DNA of 64,000 bases, taken from assembly GCA_907164885.2 (NCBI GenBank), contig OU015500.1, positions 49,693,533 through 49,757,532 on the forward strand, given 5' to 3'. This stretch comes from Dolomedes plantarius (Eukaryota; Arthropoda; Arachnida; Araneae; Dolomedidae). Below are positions 28,032-42,181 of the stretch, one piece after another; positions within the stretch are counted from its first letter, which is position 1; every line of letters begins with the position of its first letter. Under the pieces are notes generated by a model that worked only from the letters and a program-made list of their open reading frames with translations, was not told where the DNA came from and made no database searches. The translations under genes and the position numbers were made by a program.

Positions 28032-28439
28032 GTAAGTCACAGGCTTAGTTCAACAATTTTGTTCTATTTTTATATATTAAAGTGCCATCAGACATTGTGG
28101 GATTTAGAGAGTGGGTTGAACATGTACGTGGTTTTTAATAAGAAAAACAAAACAAAATAAGAATGACGAATCCCGTATTACAAAAACATATAATACAATA
28201 ATTCTGGGTATTTTATTCATATAATTACTCTAATCGTTTTGCAATAGTAGTAAAAAGACATAACTATAATAGGTTCTGCTTAATAGTATGCAGTGCCTTG
28301 TTACTGCGCGACACCACAAAATATTTTATCGAATTTTTAGATTGAAAACGTTATTTCCAGTGTTGAAGTTTTGTTGCTGTCTCTAAATAATTTAAACTTT
28401 CATGAAAATATAGCTTCGCAATATCCACAATTAAACATA

Positions 28440-28560
28440 GAAAGGCAGCAACTAGTTTCGAACTAATTAGTAGTTCTTCATCAGGCTCTCCATCACACCT
28501 AATGCTTCTCGGTCTGATGAATTAATTACTTCGAAACTAGTTGCCATTCTTTTAATTTTA
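28440..28560. repeat. Inverted repeat with hammerhead-like core words
   Basis: The minus strand of 28446-28490 and the plus strand of 28505-28545 share CTGATGAA...TTCGAAACTAGTTGC. A third, decayed copy lies at 29227-29290 (plus). CTGATGA and GAAAC are the two conserved hammerhead words; in the minus copy they enclose a GAACTA/TAGTTC stem. A Penelope-like element end is possible but not proven. Confidence 0.45.
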
Positions 28561-28722
28561 TTTTAGAAATTCGCATAGATTGGTGGTCATAAAATTTCTC
28601 ACCTTTGTTTCCTTTTTCAAGGGTTTCCATTTTCACGTGGGCGTTACTGCTGCCATCTCCCACGACATCCTTCTGGAATTTTTTTTCTTTTCTCTTTTTT
28701 ATATCAAAGAGTTTTAGGATAT

Positions 28723-29192
28723 CGTAAGATGGGGTTACTTTGTGACGGATTTTAAGTTTTTTTCCTGTGCCAGCCGATCAGTTTTGTGACTGTGTTTGTG
28801 TGTCACAAAGTAACCCCGTCACCTTTCGATATTTAGGTTATGTTCTCATATCTCTCGGAAATATCACTACACAGAAGTTATATTGCTCCACAATCTAACC
28901 AACATATTGACAATAAAAAATGATTACCTGTGGTAGTTGGTTGTATAAAGTGTTAGCCTTCAGCACACAAAGTTTCCGAAGTTTGAGTCAATAGCTTGAC
29001 AACAGGTTTGAACAATACACTAGCCAGCGAAGATAAATGGCGCGCAGAAGCTTCGGATACTGGCCACTAGGTGTTTCTGTATGTCGGACAAGCTCTTGGT
29101 GCTGTTCTTCGCCTTCCCGGTATCACGGGCGAGGTGCAAGATCCGAAATGCGAAAAAGTTACTATGTGTCACAAAGTAACCCCTGTCTTACG
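28723..29192. mobile_element. MITE with 24-bp imperfect inverted ends
   Basis: Left CGTAAGATGGGGTTACTTTG and right CAAAGTAACCCCTGTCTTACG are inverted repeats differing by about one inserted base. A third copy of CACAAAGTAACCCC lies inside at about 28804. No coding sequence. Confidence 0.65.
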
Positions 29193-29292
29193 GGACTCGT
29201 ATTTGTGAACTGTGCATACAGACAATCACATTTAATGCTTTTCGGCTTGATGAAGAGCCATTAATACCAGAAAAAAAAACTAGTTGCCCCTC

Positions 29293-30180
29293 TTTTATTG
29301 AGATATTAAAATGCTGTGCGTTCATGTTATGCGGTTTCCGCAAGTTTCTTGTAAGTTACATGAACTATCTTCTTAAATTTTTGATAACTACCACAAATCT
29401 ATAAAAACTTTGTCTCTTTTGCCTCATACTCGCTCCTTTTTCATTATTCTTTATCACACTCAGAGAATATTCCTGTGTTCCCGGGATTTTTCACAGGTTT
29501 CCCGGGAAAACCTGTGTACGAAATAAGCCAAAAGAAATTCGGTACGGTTCAAGTATAACAAGGTACATTTTACGAAATTTCCCCCTAAACACGATTAACC
29601 ATTTCCTAAAATCCTATAGCGTTGCAACTACTTTCATCTATTAACGATAAAATTCATTTAGAGAGATTATAAAATGATTTCTCTAGTTTAAAAATGGTCC
29701 AACATGCAGAGAATTATATTTTAATATGCATATTATATATTTTTTTCAGCGACTTCCCAACATCTCTCGCATATCTGACGCTATGTTATACATTTTAGCA
29801 TAAATTTAGTACTTTATTAGACAAAATTGAAACGTCCAGATTCAAAAATCTCCCAAGGTTTGTCTCTACTACATAAAATTTGTTAGATTTTACCATTACA
29901 GAGAGATGAACAACAGATTTTCCCAAATAAGGGATCTGCTGAAGGCATAGAGTGGTAAAATATACTAGGGGCTAGAATCTATTTCTTAGAAAATTTTTGG
30001 CTTTCTAATTGGAGAATTGTTGGGAAGACCTTTTATGATGATATTCATATTTTTTTTATTGGTGTCTTCAACTAAAAAACTAACGAAAGAAAATAATAGT
30101 TTTTTGTGTTTTTTCTTTGGAGTCATTTTGAAAAGCCATTAAGAGACTCGGTGTTTTATACCATAGGCAAATTCTAACCA
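29293..30180. other. No gene recognised
   Basis: AT-rich intronic DNA. Confidence 0.45.
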
Positions 30181-30563
30181 CTCATTTTATTTACTATTTC
30201 AGAGCATGCGCAGAAAAATCTGCACAGGTTGTCTTATGATTCTGCCCGAGCCTGATATCCCACTATCAAAGTGTCTCTTTACAGTCTAAGACAAACATAC
30301 AACATAACACAAAAATATTTTAACATTTAATGTTGTCCTCACCAGCTCGACTTTACCTTTTACTGTTTAAAATATTTTTTTTTTATTTCAGAGTTAGGAA
30401 AGATGTCTAAAGGGATCTCAATGTAGTAGCTTAAGATTTTTTTACGTTATAATTCAGCAATGTTCAGCGAAACCCTAGTGTATATCAAATAAGGAATAAA
30501 CTTGTTAGCAGTTGCAGAACACTCACTGTTCGTTTCCAGCTATAAAAAGTTCCATATATTTAA

Positions 30564-31150
30564 CCCTTCACCGGGCGCGCCCTTGTACAAAGTGCAACAT
30601 TTTCGTAATTTTGAATGGTTTATTTTTACATGTAAGATTTGAATGTTCTGTGCAGTTTCTATTTATAGCTACACACTTTCAAATGCAGGTCTGATTTTCT
30701 GACCCTTGTATTCCTTTCCATTCATTGTTAGTCATGATATAACTGTGGTAAACCAGCGATTATACTGGATTACAATACGACAAAAGCAGGAGTTGATGTA
30801 GTCGATCAAATGTGCAGCTATTACACGGTATTCCGCACATCACGAAGTTGGATAATCTCATTGTTTTTTAAGTTTTTGGACATTTTAGGAATCAATTCGC
30901 AAGTTGTCCTTATATCCAATAAACCGGATAGTTTTGAAATAAGGCGATGGTATCTGCATTTTTTGGCCTTTAATTATAAATGTATCTCATTATCAACATT
31001 TGATATCTTGTCATAAAACGCAGAATTATTATTTTCAATTTGAAAAAAAAAGTTTATTACAAAAGGAATAATCAACGTTAAAAGAAACGTTGTACTTTGT
31101 GCCACGCGCGCCTGCTGGTGTTCCCAAAAATTGGTGCGCCCGCTTAAGGC
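30564..31150 (+). mobile_element. Deleted piggyBac-like element, family B copy 2
   Basis: TTAA at 30560-30563 and 31151-31154. Ends CCCTTCACCGGGCGCGCC and GGTGCGCCCGCTTAAGGC. Collinear with 16180-16771, including the transposase C-terminal block. Confidence 0.85.
30775..31016 (+). pseudogene. piggyBac-like transposase remnant, copy 2
   Basis: Downstream of TGTAGTCGATCAAATGTGC the frame reads MCSYYTVFRTSRSW and FKFLDILGINSQV, ending NKPDSFEIRRW. It matches the family B copy at 16390-16638 residue for residue in most positions and lacks the rest of the transposase. Confidence 0.72.
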
Positions 31151-32200
31151 TTAAACACTACAGAAAAAACATCACATTCTTCCAACGATATCGCACAACA
31201 CTAGATTAAGTATCTTATTCTGTTTTAGAACAGTTAAGGGTGAAGTAATTTGATAGGATAGAAATTTTTTGACATTCAACGTTTCACCCTCATCAACTCA
31301 ATTCCCAGTCATCATTTATCGTTTACAATATTTTCTCAAATTTAAGATTAGCAAAGATTTCCAAAGGGATCTGTCTCCCTTTAGAAGCTAAAGCTATTTT
31401 TGCGCCATATTCCAGCACTGTCCAGAGTGATCCTAATTCATATTAGTTAAGAAATAAACTTGTTGGCTGTCAAAGATCATTGATCATTCGTTTCGGGCTC
31501 TAAAAAGGGTCTACGTTAAAACACCGCAGAAAAAGCATCACATTCTTTCAAAGATATCGCACGATACTAGACTAGGTATCTCGTTTTGTTTTAGAACGGT
31601 TTGGGGTAAAGTAATTTGATAGGACAGACATTTTATAACATTTAACTTTTGTCGACTCTTCCTGAATCTTACCGTTAATCGCACATCTTATATTTGAATT
31701 TTTTTGAAAATTACGGATTTTTAAAGGGATTCATTTCACTTTAATAGCCAGATTATTTCATGCCATATTTTGACACAGTTTAGAGGGATCCTATTTCATA
31801 TTAACTAAGAAATAAACTTTTTTCTAAATTTTTTACCAGAGATCACAACTGTCCGTTTCTAACCAAGTTCCATTTATTTTATCTTTACAAAGAAAACACT
31901 TTAAAATTTGAACTATAGCACTCAAAAATAGCCGAATTTTCCGCTATTTTAACTAAGCGTTGGTTTCGAACACACGAGATAATAAATAAATAAAACTTCT
32001 AGATACGCTCCAATAGTTCGTTTCGAACAAGCTGTGTTCATTACACTTTCCCATTACAGAACGGAACACAGTTTCAAAGAGATCTCATAATATTAAACTC
32101 TTGCATCGTATGTCGTTTTATAACAGTTTGGTAGGAACTTAAGTCATAACAGGTTAGAAATATTTTCCAAATCCTGAAGAGGTCGTTTCTTTTCCTAAAA

Positions 32201-33016
32201 CAGCTTGCTTTTGGTGCAACGACTTCTGCACCAGAGCGACTATTTTGCAAAAGCGTAAACGCGAAAGATGGCACGTACTGTTGTTATGCTTTTCTCTCGG
32301 ATATTTCCGGAGGTCACAAACAAAAGCGAAAGATCTGGCCACCAACACAGAACACCTACCACCGTCTCGAGTCACCCACGTCACTGGGTACCGTGACATG
32401 GAATTCCTAAACGGCGACCTTTCTGAGTCGTATAAGGCGCAAACTGTAGATTCTTTGTTGTTGAGGGTAATGAATTCGGCGAAGAAGCAAAGCCAGAGGG
32501 CAGACTTTAACCTCTCATTTTTTCTGTCTCAGATAATGATTCTCAATTAATGAAGATTTTTCAAAATTAAATAACCTTATTTCAAAAATTTTATAACTTA
32601 AAGTGGAGTATTAACGGTGTGTTACTTAGGAGTTGATATGTCATTGATAATATTTATCTCTTTATATATATTTTAATATCTCTTTATGTATATCTTTTTA
32701 AAATCTCTTTATATATCTCTTTTTAAAATCTCTTTATATATATTCTAATAACTTTAATTATTTGAAGATAATTCATCTCTAGAAATGTCATAATTTGTGT
32801 GTAGCGTTGATTGGGTGCAGTATAAATTAGGCACTGAATATGATAAATCTAAATCAACAGCGCGTTGTGTGCAGTTTGACACGCCTGAAAAAGAAAAGAA
32901 AAGAAAGAAAAAAAAAGAAAAATTGCATCCCTTCAATATTGGTAATGATCTTAGACGAATTGACATGAATCTCTGAAATGAATCCAAAATCATAAAGAAA
33001 TCCGAGTTAGATCTAT
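32201..33016. other. No gene recognised
   Basis: A 101-codon frame at 32245-32550 with overlapping frames on the other strand has no recognisable domain. A purine-rich stretch lies at 32885-32925. Confidence 0.4.
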
Positions 33017-33076
33017 GAACGTATAACGCTCTGAACATTAGTTCAGAGCGTTATACGTTCAGAGCGTTATACGTTA
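33017..33076. repeat. Perfect 20-bp hairpin plus extra half-copy
   Basis: GAACGTATAACGCTCTGAAC (33017-33036), a 4-base ATTA loop, then its exact reverse complement (33041-33060), followed by a second direct copy of CAGAGCGTTATACGTT ending at about 33076. Confidence 0.9.
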
Positions 33077-33585
33077 ATAACACATTTTACACAATATTTG
33101 TAATCCGTTCATAATAAAAATATCCTATGAATATTTCCTTCCTCAAAACTTTCAATCTAAACCTACCTCCAAACACCGTAATTAAAAACTGTTTGGTTGA
33201 AAAGTGAAAGTGACTTCCTTTCAAAGTAATATTAACAATACAATACATGGACTTACATAAATATATATTTCAAAAGAGCACCATGATTAAATTAAAAGAA
33301 TTTAAATCATAAGTGCATTTGTGTTATATATATTATATGATTATAATACATACGAGTTTGGAGCACTCAGCAATATCTATTTCTTTTACAAGTACCCCAT
33401 TTCTAGAAATAAATTAATGACCATGCATCAAGCGCACGCAAACACTTGCAAAATGCTTGTTTTGGTCCCCCTTCCTCCCCACACACATTTGTAATGCTTA
33501 TGCTTTGAAAGTAATAAATTTCCAACTTACAGAAAATTTGGTGGACTCCAATAGGTTCTAGGTAACATACATATATATATATATA

Positions 33586-33758
33586 CAGTGGAATCTCGAG
33601 CAATCGTTCCCCGAATCATCGTTTTCCCGTATGTGTCTTTTATCTCACTCAGTCCAGACGATCATATTTCTTTGTCATGTTCCCTCATCTATCGTTTTCC
33701 CGCATTTATCGTTCAGTTCAGTCGATCCCTTGAGAAACGATAGATCGAGATTCCTCTG
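33586..33758. mobile_element. Pogo-like MITE (173 bp)
   Basis: Ends CAGTGGAATCTCGAGCAATC and GATAGATCGAGATTCCTCTG are inverted repeats; TA precedes the left end within a (TA)n tract and (TG)n follows the right end. Related to 25078-25290. Confidence 0.7.
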
Positions 33759-33764
33759 TGTGTG

Positions 33765-33776
33765 TGTGTATGTATG

Positions 33777-33807
<31 letters not shown>

Positions 33808-34504
33808 GGGCTCCCAAATGTATATAAATTGTTTCTTCTTCAACTAAAGATAACCCCACTAACCTTGCTTTCGATGTCGACAGCTAATTTCTTTTATAAA
33901 ATTTACGATCTCCTTCGACACGCAACTATTTTCTTAGACAAAAAAAAAATTTTTTTTCATTTAATCCGTCCAACACACCTTCGAAAAAAATTTGCTAAAA
34001 CCACATGTTGGCCTTCAGAGTCTGTTTTAATCCTAATTTTCTTTTTTAAAAAATTGTTCATCCCTTCCTAAATTAGGCTTGGCATTCGATCTTGACTTCA
34101 CAGACTAAGAGATATTGGAATCTCTACCCCCACTGAGCTTTGGTACAGCTTAAAGAGGTGTAAACTTGCTTTAGTGGTCCACTCACGTTTTTTATCCTTT
34201 CTGAGTTATAACTTAAGCCGCTTCTGCTGACTAAACTGATAACTATCAAACTTGTATGGTTCCAAAAGGAGGAGATCGCGTTCGAAAAACGTTTTGTAAT
34301 AGTAAGCAGCCAAAGACATGAAGGGTTACGCTTGACGTTTTTGCGGGGGCTGATCTTATAACTGTTTTATAATAGAATTAGTTACCGATAAAGGACAAAC
34401 AAGGGTAATAAACTCTTATCAGTGTTGTCAGTGTTTATTATAAAGAAAGGTGTGGGAGTTGCAAGGGAAGTTGACCTGTTTATAAGACAGGAGTTGTGCT
34501 TGTT
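33765..34504. other. No gene; TG/TA microsatellite at 33758-33805
   Basis: No supported coding feature. Confidence 0.45.
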
Positions 34505-34890
34505 AAAATTCAAAGGATTCGATGATCTACTTTGAAATTATAAAATCCGTTCCACACTGTATATCGATAAAAGATGCTAATAGTAACCCCAAAGAGATCT
34601 TATAGGCTTCCTATTTCTATGAAATGGGGGAAAAAATTCGCATCTAAGAGAAGTTTTAATTTATAAGTAAAATGAAATGCAAAACATGATACGACCGCTT
34701 TGAAAGTAGAAATCTTAATTCGAAGGAGTCGATTATCTCCTTTAAAAATGTGAAATCCGTTCCAAATTGTATGTTGCCAAAAGATGCTAATAGCACTCAC
34801 AAAGTTTTTTATAGGCCTCCAATTTCTTGTGTATGAAAAGTTTTAACTTATAGGCAAAATGAAATGCAAACCATAATACGGTCGCATTGC
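34505..34890. repeat. Diverged tandem dimer, about 209-bp period
   Basis: AAATCCGTTCCA...AAAAGATGCTAATAG...TTATAGGC...AAAATGAAATGCAAA... recurs once at about 209 bp spacing. Confidence 0.7.
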
Positions 34891-36410
<1,520 letters not shown>

Positions 36411-36413
36411 CGT

Positions 36414-36690
36414 ACCATTGTGAAGAAGCAATACCGCTTTTGAGACGGTTTGACAATTTGACTTTCCTTTGAGCACCAGATTATTTTGAGCACATCCTTT
36501 TGTAAAGATTACAGTATCAATTTTTCAAAAATTGTTAGTTACTGTAAGTTAACCAAAATACCATTGTGAAGAAGCAATACCGCTTTTGAGACGGTTTGAC
36601 TATTTGACTTTCCTTTGAGCACTTCTTTTTGTAAAAATTACAGTATCAATTTTTCAAAAATTGTTAGTTGCTGTAAGTTTACCAAAACAG
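36414..36690. repeat. Tandem duplication, about 143-bp unit
   Basis: CCATTGTGAAGAAGCAATAC through CAAAAATTGTTAGTTACTGT is repeated almost exactly (copies near 36416 and 36560); the second copy lacks a short CAGATTATTTTGAGCACAT-type segment. Confidence 0.85.
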
Positions 36691-37391
36691 ACGTACTACT
36701 TCCAACGAAATACATCCTGGAATCTTCAGCATGGCGTAGCCAACAAGTTCGCTGGAATGAAAAGAATTCCAGAAGTAGAATCACGCTAAATTCCTTTGTG
36801 AGCTGGATCTTTTCAGCCACCAATTAAAATTCAGAGTAATTCCACTTTTGAATTTCTTTTTCCTCTGGAGAGTCGACTATTCCTTGGATATTCCGAAGCA
36901 ATAATTACATAAATAACCATTTATGGCCGCAATTTGCTTTTCTTGGATTTTTCTTCCTTCGTGATAATTTTTTCTCACACCCGCATGCGTATTTCTGAAG
37001 AAAAGAGATAAACATCTAATTCCTCTTTTAAGACTCTTTTCCATGAAACACTTTTCATGTTAACCCCGTTTCCTCTTTCAAATACCCTTTCTTTCACTGC
37101 AGCACTTAATTTGAAAAACGTCACTTTCTGCTGAAAAGGCTTCTTGTGTGCTGTTCTATGAAACTCGAGACTCGCCAACCTGAGGTTTGGGAAAATTCTC
37201 TCTATAAACAGATGGAACTGAGCACAAAGGTTAGAATGTTTTTCCATAACCCTTTTATAGAGACAGAGTCAAATTCAACACTTCTAAAAAATCCTGCTCG
37301 TAGATAATACATAGCTTCTGATAACTCGAACTGATTGACAGATTCGCTAACCATAAAAACATGCATTGTAATCTGATGTTAGTTATATCCG
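36691..37391. other. No gene recognised
   Basis: Open frames on the minus strand at 36975-37247 have no recognisable domain. Confidence 0.4.
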
Positions 37392-37395
37392 TTAA

Positions 37396-37949
37396 GGCTG
37401 CTATGTACTAAGAAAAAAATCGTATTTCCCTTTTCCTCTTCTTGCAGACTCTTGTGGTGGGAGGAGTCCAGTTGACAGTTCGAGAATTCCACCCCCCTTA
37501 GGATTGACATTTTGAGGGATTGTAATGGCTCTATCTCTCTATAGGGGGGTTAAGCACTGCTCCCAAATTTTTTATTTAAAATATATTTTTGTCATCTATT
37601 TACAGGTACATAAAAGTTGATAATCAAATAAAATTGGTATTGTCAGATAGCCTGAACTTTTCTGCAAAGCGCTACAGGATTCATTTTATAAATTTCGTCC
37701 ACCGAAGGAATTTATGAGCGTTTAAAACACAGTAGACCAGATTTTCCCCCGAATAATTTAAATTTTAAAATATTAATTGCATTTTTAAAAAAACGAAAAA
37801 TGTACACAAATGTAAAATTTCTTTCTCTGTGACGGAGTACAATTTTTTTTTTTTTAATCTTTGAATCCAAGTCGGCAATCCGTGGACAAATTTTCTCCAT
37901 AGGTTAACATTGAGGTGAGCGAATCCAATGGGGTTAGTACATAGCAGCC
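37396..37949. mobile_element. TTAA-flanked MITE, family D
   Basis: TTAA at 37392-37395 and 37950-37953; ends GGCTGCTATGTACTAA and TTAGTACATAGCAGCC are perfect 16-bp inverted repeats. 554 bp, no coding sequence. Confidence 0.82.
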
Positions 37950-37953
37950 TTAA

Positions 37954-39734
37954 AATGTTTAATGCCAGAAAGCAGTGCTGAGAGTGTGAGATCTCTTTGT
38001 AATCAGTAGCCATTTCCTTAGGATAAAGACTAGGTCATTCTATAGATTTTTTTATGCTTGATTTAATGAATAAAGTGAGTTTAAATTAAATTCAATTACG
38101 TAGTTTTTTATGCAAGCTCTCATTAGATGCAAAAGGAAATTGGACGGAAATGTAAAACTAATTACTTATTTGTCCTCATAGATTCACCTTTTGAATTTTC
38201 TGCTGCATTATTATTAATTTTTTTAATTAACGTGCCATGTAATTTTTTTTTATTAGTTTGACTGTCTTGAATCTCCTAAACAGCGCACCCATAGTAATAT
38301 TCGCCGAAAAACCACTGACAATATCTTTTCTGGATACATCTACTCTTTCAGGATCTTAATCATTCAGCCTGCAGAAAATGCGTAATGCCTATTTTTATTC
38401 TCAAAGTTAATATAAACGCCCATAAGCACACCTTGCTTGATCTGATCATCCCCCTCCCCCCCCCCCAGTTCCCTCCCTTGTCTAGTTGACCTCGTGCAGG
38501 TGTTTGACAACCAGGTTTGCTTGAAGATTTTTCTTTTTTCTTTTTAATTCCTCCACAGTTACTTCAGAAGACCATCTCTTCCAAAATAACGGGGTTCTAA
38601 CGGTGAACGAAGCGATAAGAGAATGGAACTTCTGGCTTTGATTTGAAACCGCTTGATAATTAACTCTCTTACCCTAATTTACCCTAATTTTTTTCCGGCT
38701 CGTTGTTCGTTAAAAGCTTTATGTTGGAATCCGGGTTTAGTTGCTTTCCTTCTTTAAGAGGACAAACAGAAAACGCTAAACCATACGAATTATGAGGTCA
38801 GCTCTAGGCCAAGCAAACTGGATTTTAAACAACTGGGAGCTAGTTTGACATATAAGTGGAATAAACACTCAAAATGAATGCATGCTTGTAATCAAAGAAT
38901 TTTCCATCAGAATTAAAGTTACAAATTCCTAAATTTTCAATTAAAAGGTACTTATAATTTAAATGTATGCCCATTGACGATAAACAAAAATTAAAATACT
39001 TATTGTTGGGAATATTTCTGAAATATGCATATGCTACAAAACAATAAATACTTAGCATGCTAATATTTAAGAATTGTCTCCTTTTACATTTGAACAGAAT
39101 TTAAAATTCCCATGATTAGGGATTTCTTCTCAGATATATGTTTCAACATATAACTAAAAACTCCATTAACATACTAATAATTTTGAACTGTCTCCGTATG
39201 CAAAACATTGAATTTTAAAATATTGTTCCATTTTCCTGGGTTCGTTAGGATAGAATAAAAATCTCTTCAGAAAGTTCACACAAAATAAATTTATTATTTT
39301 GTAAATTCTTCAGGCGTATAAATTCAAACATAAAAGGCGTAACAACTGTCTTCTATACAGCAGAAAATTCTAAAATCACAAGTCAGGGTACCAGAATTTC
39401 CAGTACAATACACGCCAATAAACACAGTTTCAACATATTCAGTTCTCACTAGGAAATTGAACTGAGTTCCAATGCCAATGTCAGATATATTTATAGATTT
39501 CCAAAGCGCCCCCTATAGGTCAGTCTCAGCTAGTACTTCTAGAAGCTTCCAGAAAGGTTTAGTCGGCAAATTGGCGAAGTATCGCCAAATCTGGTGGCCA
39601 AAATAAGTCACAAAATCTATTGCCAATTTGGTGATAACTCTCATATTTGGCGAGATTCCCATAGACTCCATTGTTAAATACATAGCTATAGGAGATCTTC
39701 CATAGAAGCCATTTTAACGAAACAAAATGCAATA
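37954..39734. other. No gene recognised
   Basis: AT-rich intronic DNA. A poly(C) tract lies at about 38450-38466. Confidence 0.45.
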
Positions 39735-39880
39735 CAGTCGATTCCAGTTAATCAGACCAGCCGCTTATTCGGACCGAATCTCGTCTTGTAACATAAAGCA
39801 TGTTCGTTTAATTGGACCAGCCGGTTATTAGGACCAAAATGATCACGTCCCGATGTGGTCCGATTAACCGGAATCGACTG
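39735..39880. mobile_element. Pogo/Tigger-like palindromic MITE (146 bp)
   Basis: CAGTCGATTCCAGTTAATCA at the left and its near reverse complement ending GGAATCGACTG at the right, with TA on both sides. The whole element is an imperfect palindrome. Same family as 2797-2977. Confidence 0.82.
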
Positions 39881-39884
39881 TATT

Positions 39885-41718
39885 TACAAAATTCGTAACA
39901 ATATCCTTAAATAGGGAATTTTTATCAAATGTAAAGTTTGAAAATCGACTAATAGACCCTTAATATATTAGTAGTTGACATTTGTGGCTATTAAGCAGTA
40001 AATTTCCCTTGAACGAGATTTTCTTTTTTTTAACATGAAATTAGAAAAGCTCCAAGCATTAAATTGAGTAGTATTTTGTCGAAAACAGTTTTTGGAATTA
40101 TCTGAATTTTGTGTTCATACATCTACATTTAATTATAACATCCGACTTGGTATCTGGGAAAAGCATTAAAAAAAGTATCTGTTACTTGGTAAAAATAAGG
40201 AAAAGGGAGGAGTAGGAGAGCTAAAAGAATCAAAAAGGCAAACACCGATACATTAATACCTGTAAATCAGGTAATGATGATATCACCATTCTCAAGGGAA
40301 CAGACTTATTCTCCATAATCCTAATGACTGAGATGCAGTAATTGAGTTCTAACGTGTTTTTTTTTTTAAATCATAAAATCTGTTGCATTGTTCTATGTGC
40401 GCCAAAGTTAAATGAAAAATTATTCAATCTACAATCTCAAACAGAATCTAAGCCTGTCATAAATATCTCCAAAGCATTTCTCAGAACTTATAGGGATTTT
40501 CAAGCGTAACATTTTGCCGTAAGTCTTCGGCAATAGAGAAACCGTAATATAATAATTTGGATCAAAAGCTAACATAGATTTCAAATAGAATTAGTGGAAA
40601 GTAGTATTCAAATAATTTCAATTCGGCTTCCAAGTAAAATAGAAATGACAGGTTGGACGGATTCAGAAAGCTAAAAGATTGATCTGTAATAGCAATTACC
40701 GTTAAGAAGTTGTGAGGTATTGAATCAAAGTTAAACCCCTGGTTTAAATAAATCACCGTTTGAAGAAGAAGAAGCACCTTATGCAAATGAGCGGCGCTTT
40801 TCTACTAGGCGGGAATCTCCGTGGGTAGCGTACACGTGCGACAGTGAGAGCGAAAAACACTACGAGGCGAGGTCGGACAGAGGGGAGCGACGAACGAAAA
40901 GCGATTGGAGTAAAGATCGCTTTGCCGTATAGCAGCCGGTTATTATCAAGTTTACCGAAGGCGTTTTGAAGTTAGTTATCGTTCCAGCGACCTGGTGATA
41001 AAGTGAAGACAGAAAGGTTAGTGTGGCGTGTGTACAAGCAGTAGCGTGGCTGAATTCTGGTGGGGTTTCCGTAATGTAACTACCGGGATGAACACACACG
41101 ATAAATAATTCCCCGTTGACTGCTAGCAATTGAGTACGGTATTTATGTAGCCTAATTGTGTTGTAATAAATACTTTAGTGTAGAAAATCTCGTCGGATCT
41201 AGCTAATGGTGAGTTCATTGTTTAGTATATACATTACCTTAAGGGTAAAGGAAACAGTTGAACTTCACAAAGTAATTAGCGATAATAGTTAAAAATCGAT
41301 ATTTTAACTGAGAATGTCGTACTATATGTGTTAAAGATACCTTAGTGTACAAATAATTTTGATTAACCATCATTTGAAAATGGACAACAATTTAAATTCT
41401 TGTAATAAACAGTGACATCTTAATTCAATCTTAATGTTATGGAATATCTCTTAATGTTATGGAATATCTCCAAACCCTAAATTTCAGCGATTTCTTCAAC
41501 ATTTATTTTGTGCAACTTAGTAATATTATATTTCCTTCGTATCTACTAACTATCGTTCCTTTTTGCTCGACTTCACTTCGTATTAAATTTGACTTAACGC
41601 CTACATTTGACTTGAAAACCAAATATTTACTCCCAACACACAGTTATAGAGTTATATGATATTCTATCAAGGTTGAGCCCACGCTGAGACTGTAAAAACT
41701 GGAATTTCAGAGTCTGAA
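39885..41718. other. No gene recognised; GC-richer patch 40790-41110
   Basis: The patch has open frames (minus 40860-41129) without a recognisable domain. It could be part of a mobile-element leader or LTR, but no partner copy is in the window. Confidence 0.4.
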
Positions 41719-41719
41719 A

Positions 41720-41778
<59 letters not shown>
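41719..41778. repeat. (TA)n microsatellite
   Basis: About 58 bp of pure TA. Confidence 0.95.
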
Positions 41779-41781
<3 letters not shown>

Positions 41782-42181
41782 TTACAAATCTTCATTAAAT
41801 ATCTAGATTAAGATCTATATATACAGTATGCCCACTAAAGTCCCTTCCCACCCTCTTAACTTTGGAACGGCTGCTGCTATATGCATAAAAGTGGTGTCTA
41901 GGTATAGTAAAGTAGCCATGCGCTACTGAATTAAACCACCTACCGCGCCACCTGGTGGAAAACTGCGGAGTTAGCATTCCTATCTCGAAAATGGAACGAG
42001 ATAGGGAAAAAAAGTGATTTACAAAGTTGTAGAAAATCATCGATTTGGTACGAAAAGATACCTTGTGGACATTAATGAGACTACAACGGTTTAAAAGCAC
42101 ATTTGTTTTTTAGTGATTTCCTACACTGTGACGTTACAAAAGGATCTGAAAAAGAAAAAAACAACTAATTTTAACAATATA

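Larger units (their letters stand above)
30181..32200. repeat. Degenerate tandem repeat, about 366-bp period
   Basis: Blocks AAATAAACTTGTT and GTTCGTTTC...AAAAAG recur at about 30490-30545, 31450-31500 and 31810-31865, with a partial copy at about 32015. After subtracting the 591-bp insertion at 30564-31154 the spacing is about 366-368 bp. Units are well diverged. Confidence 0.7.
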
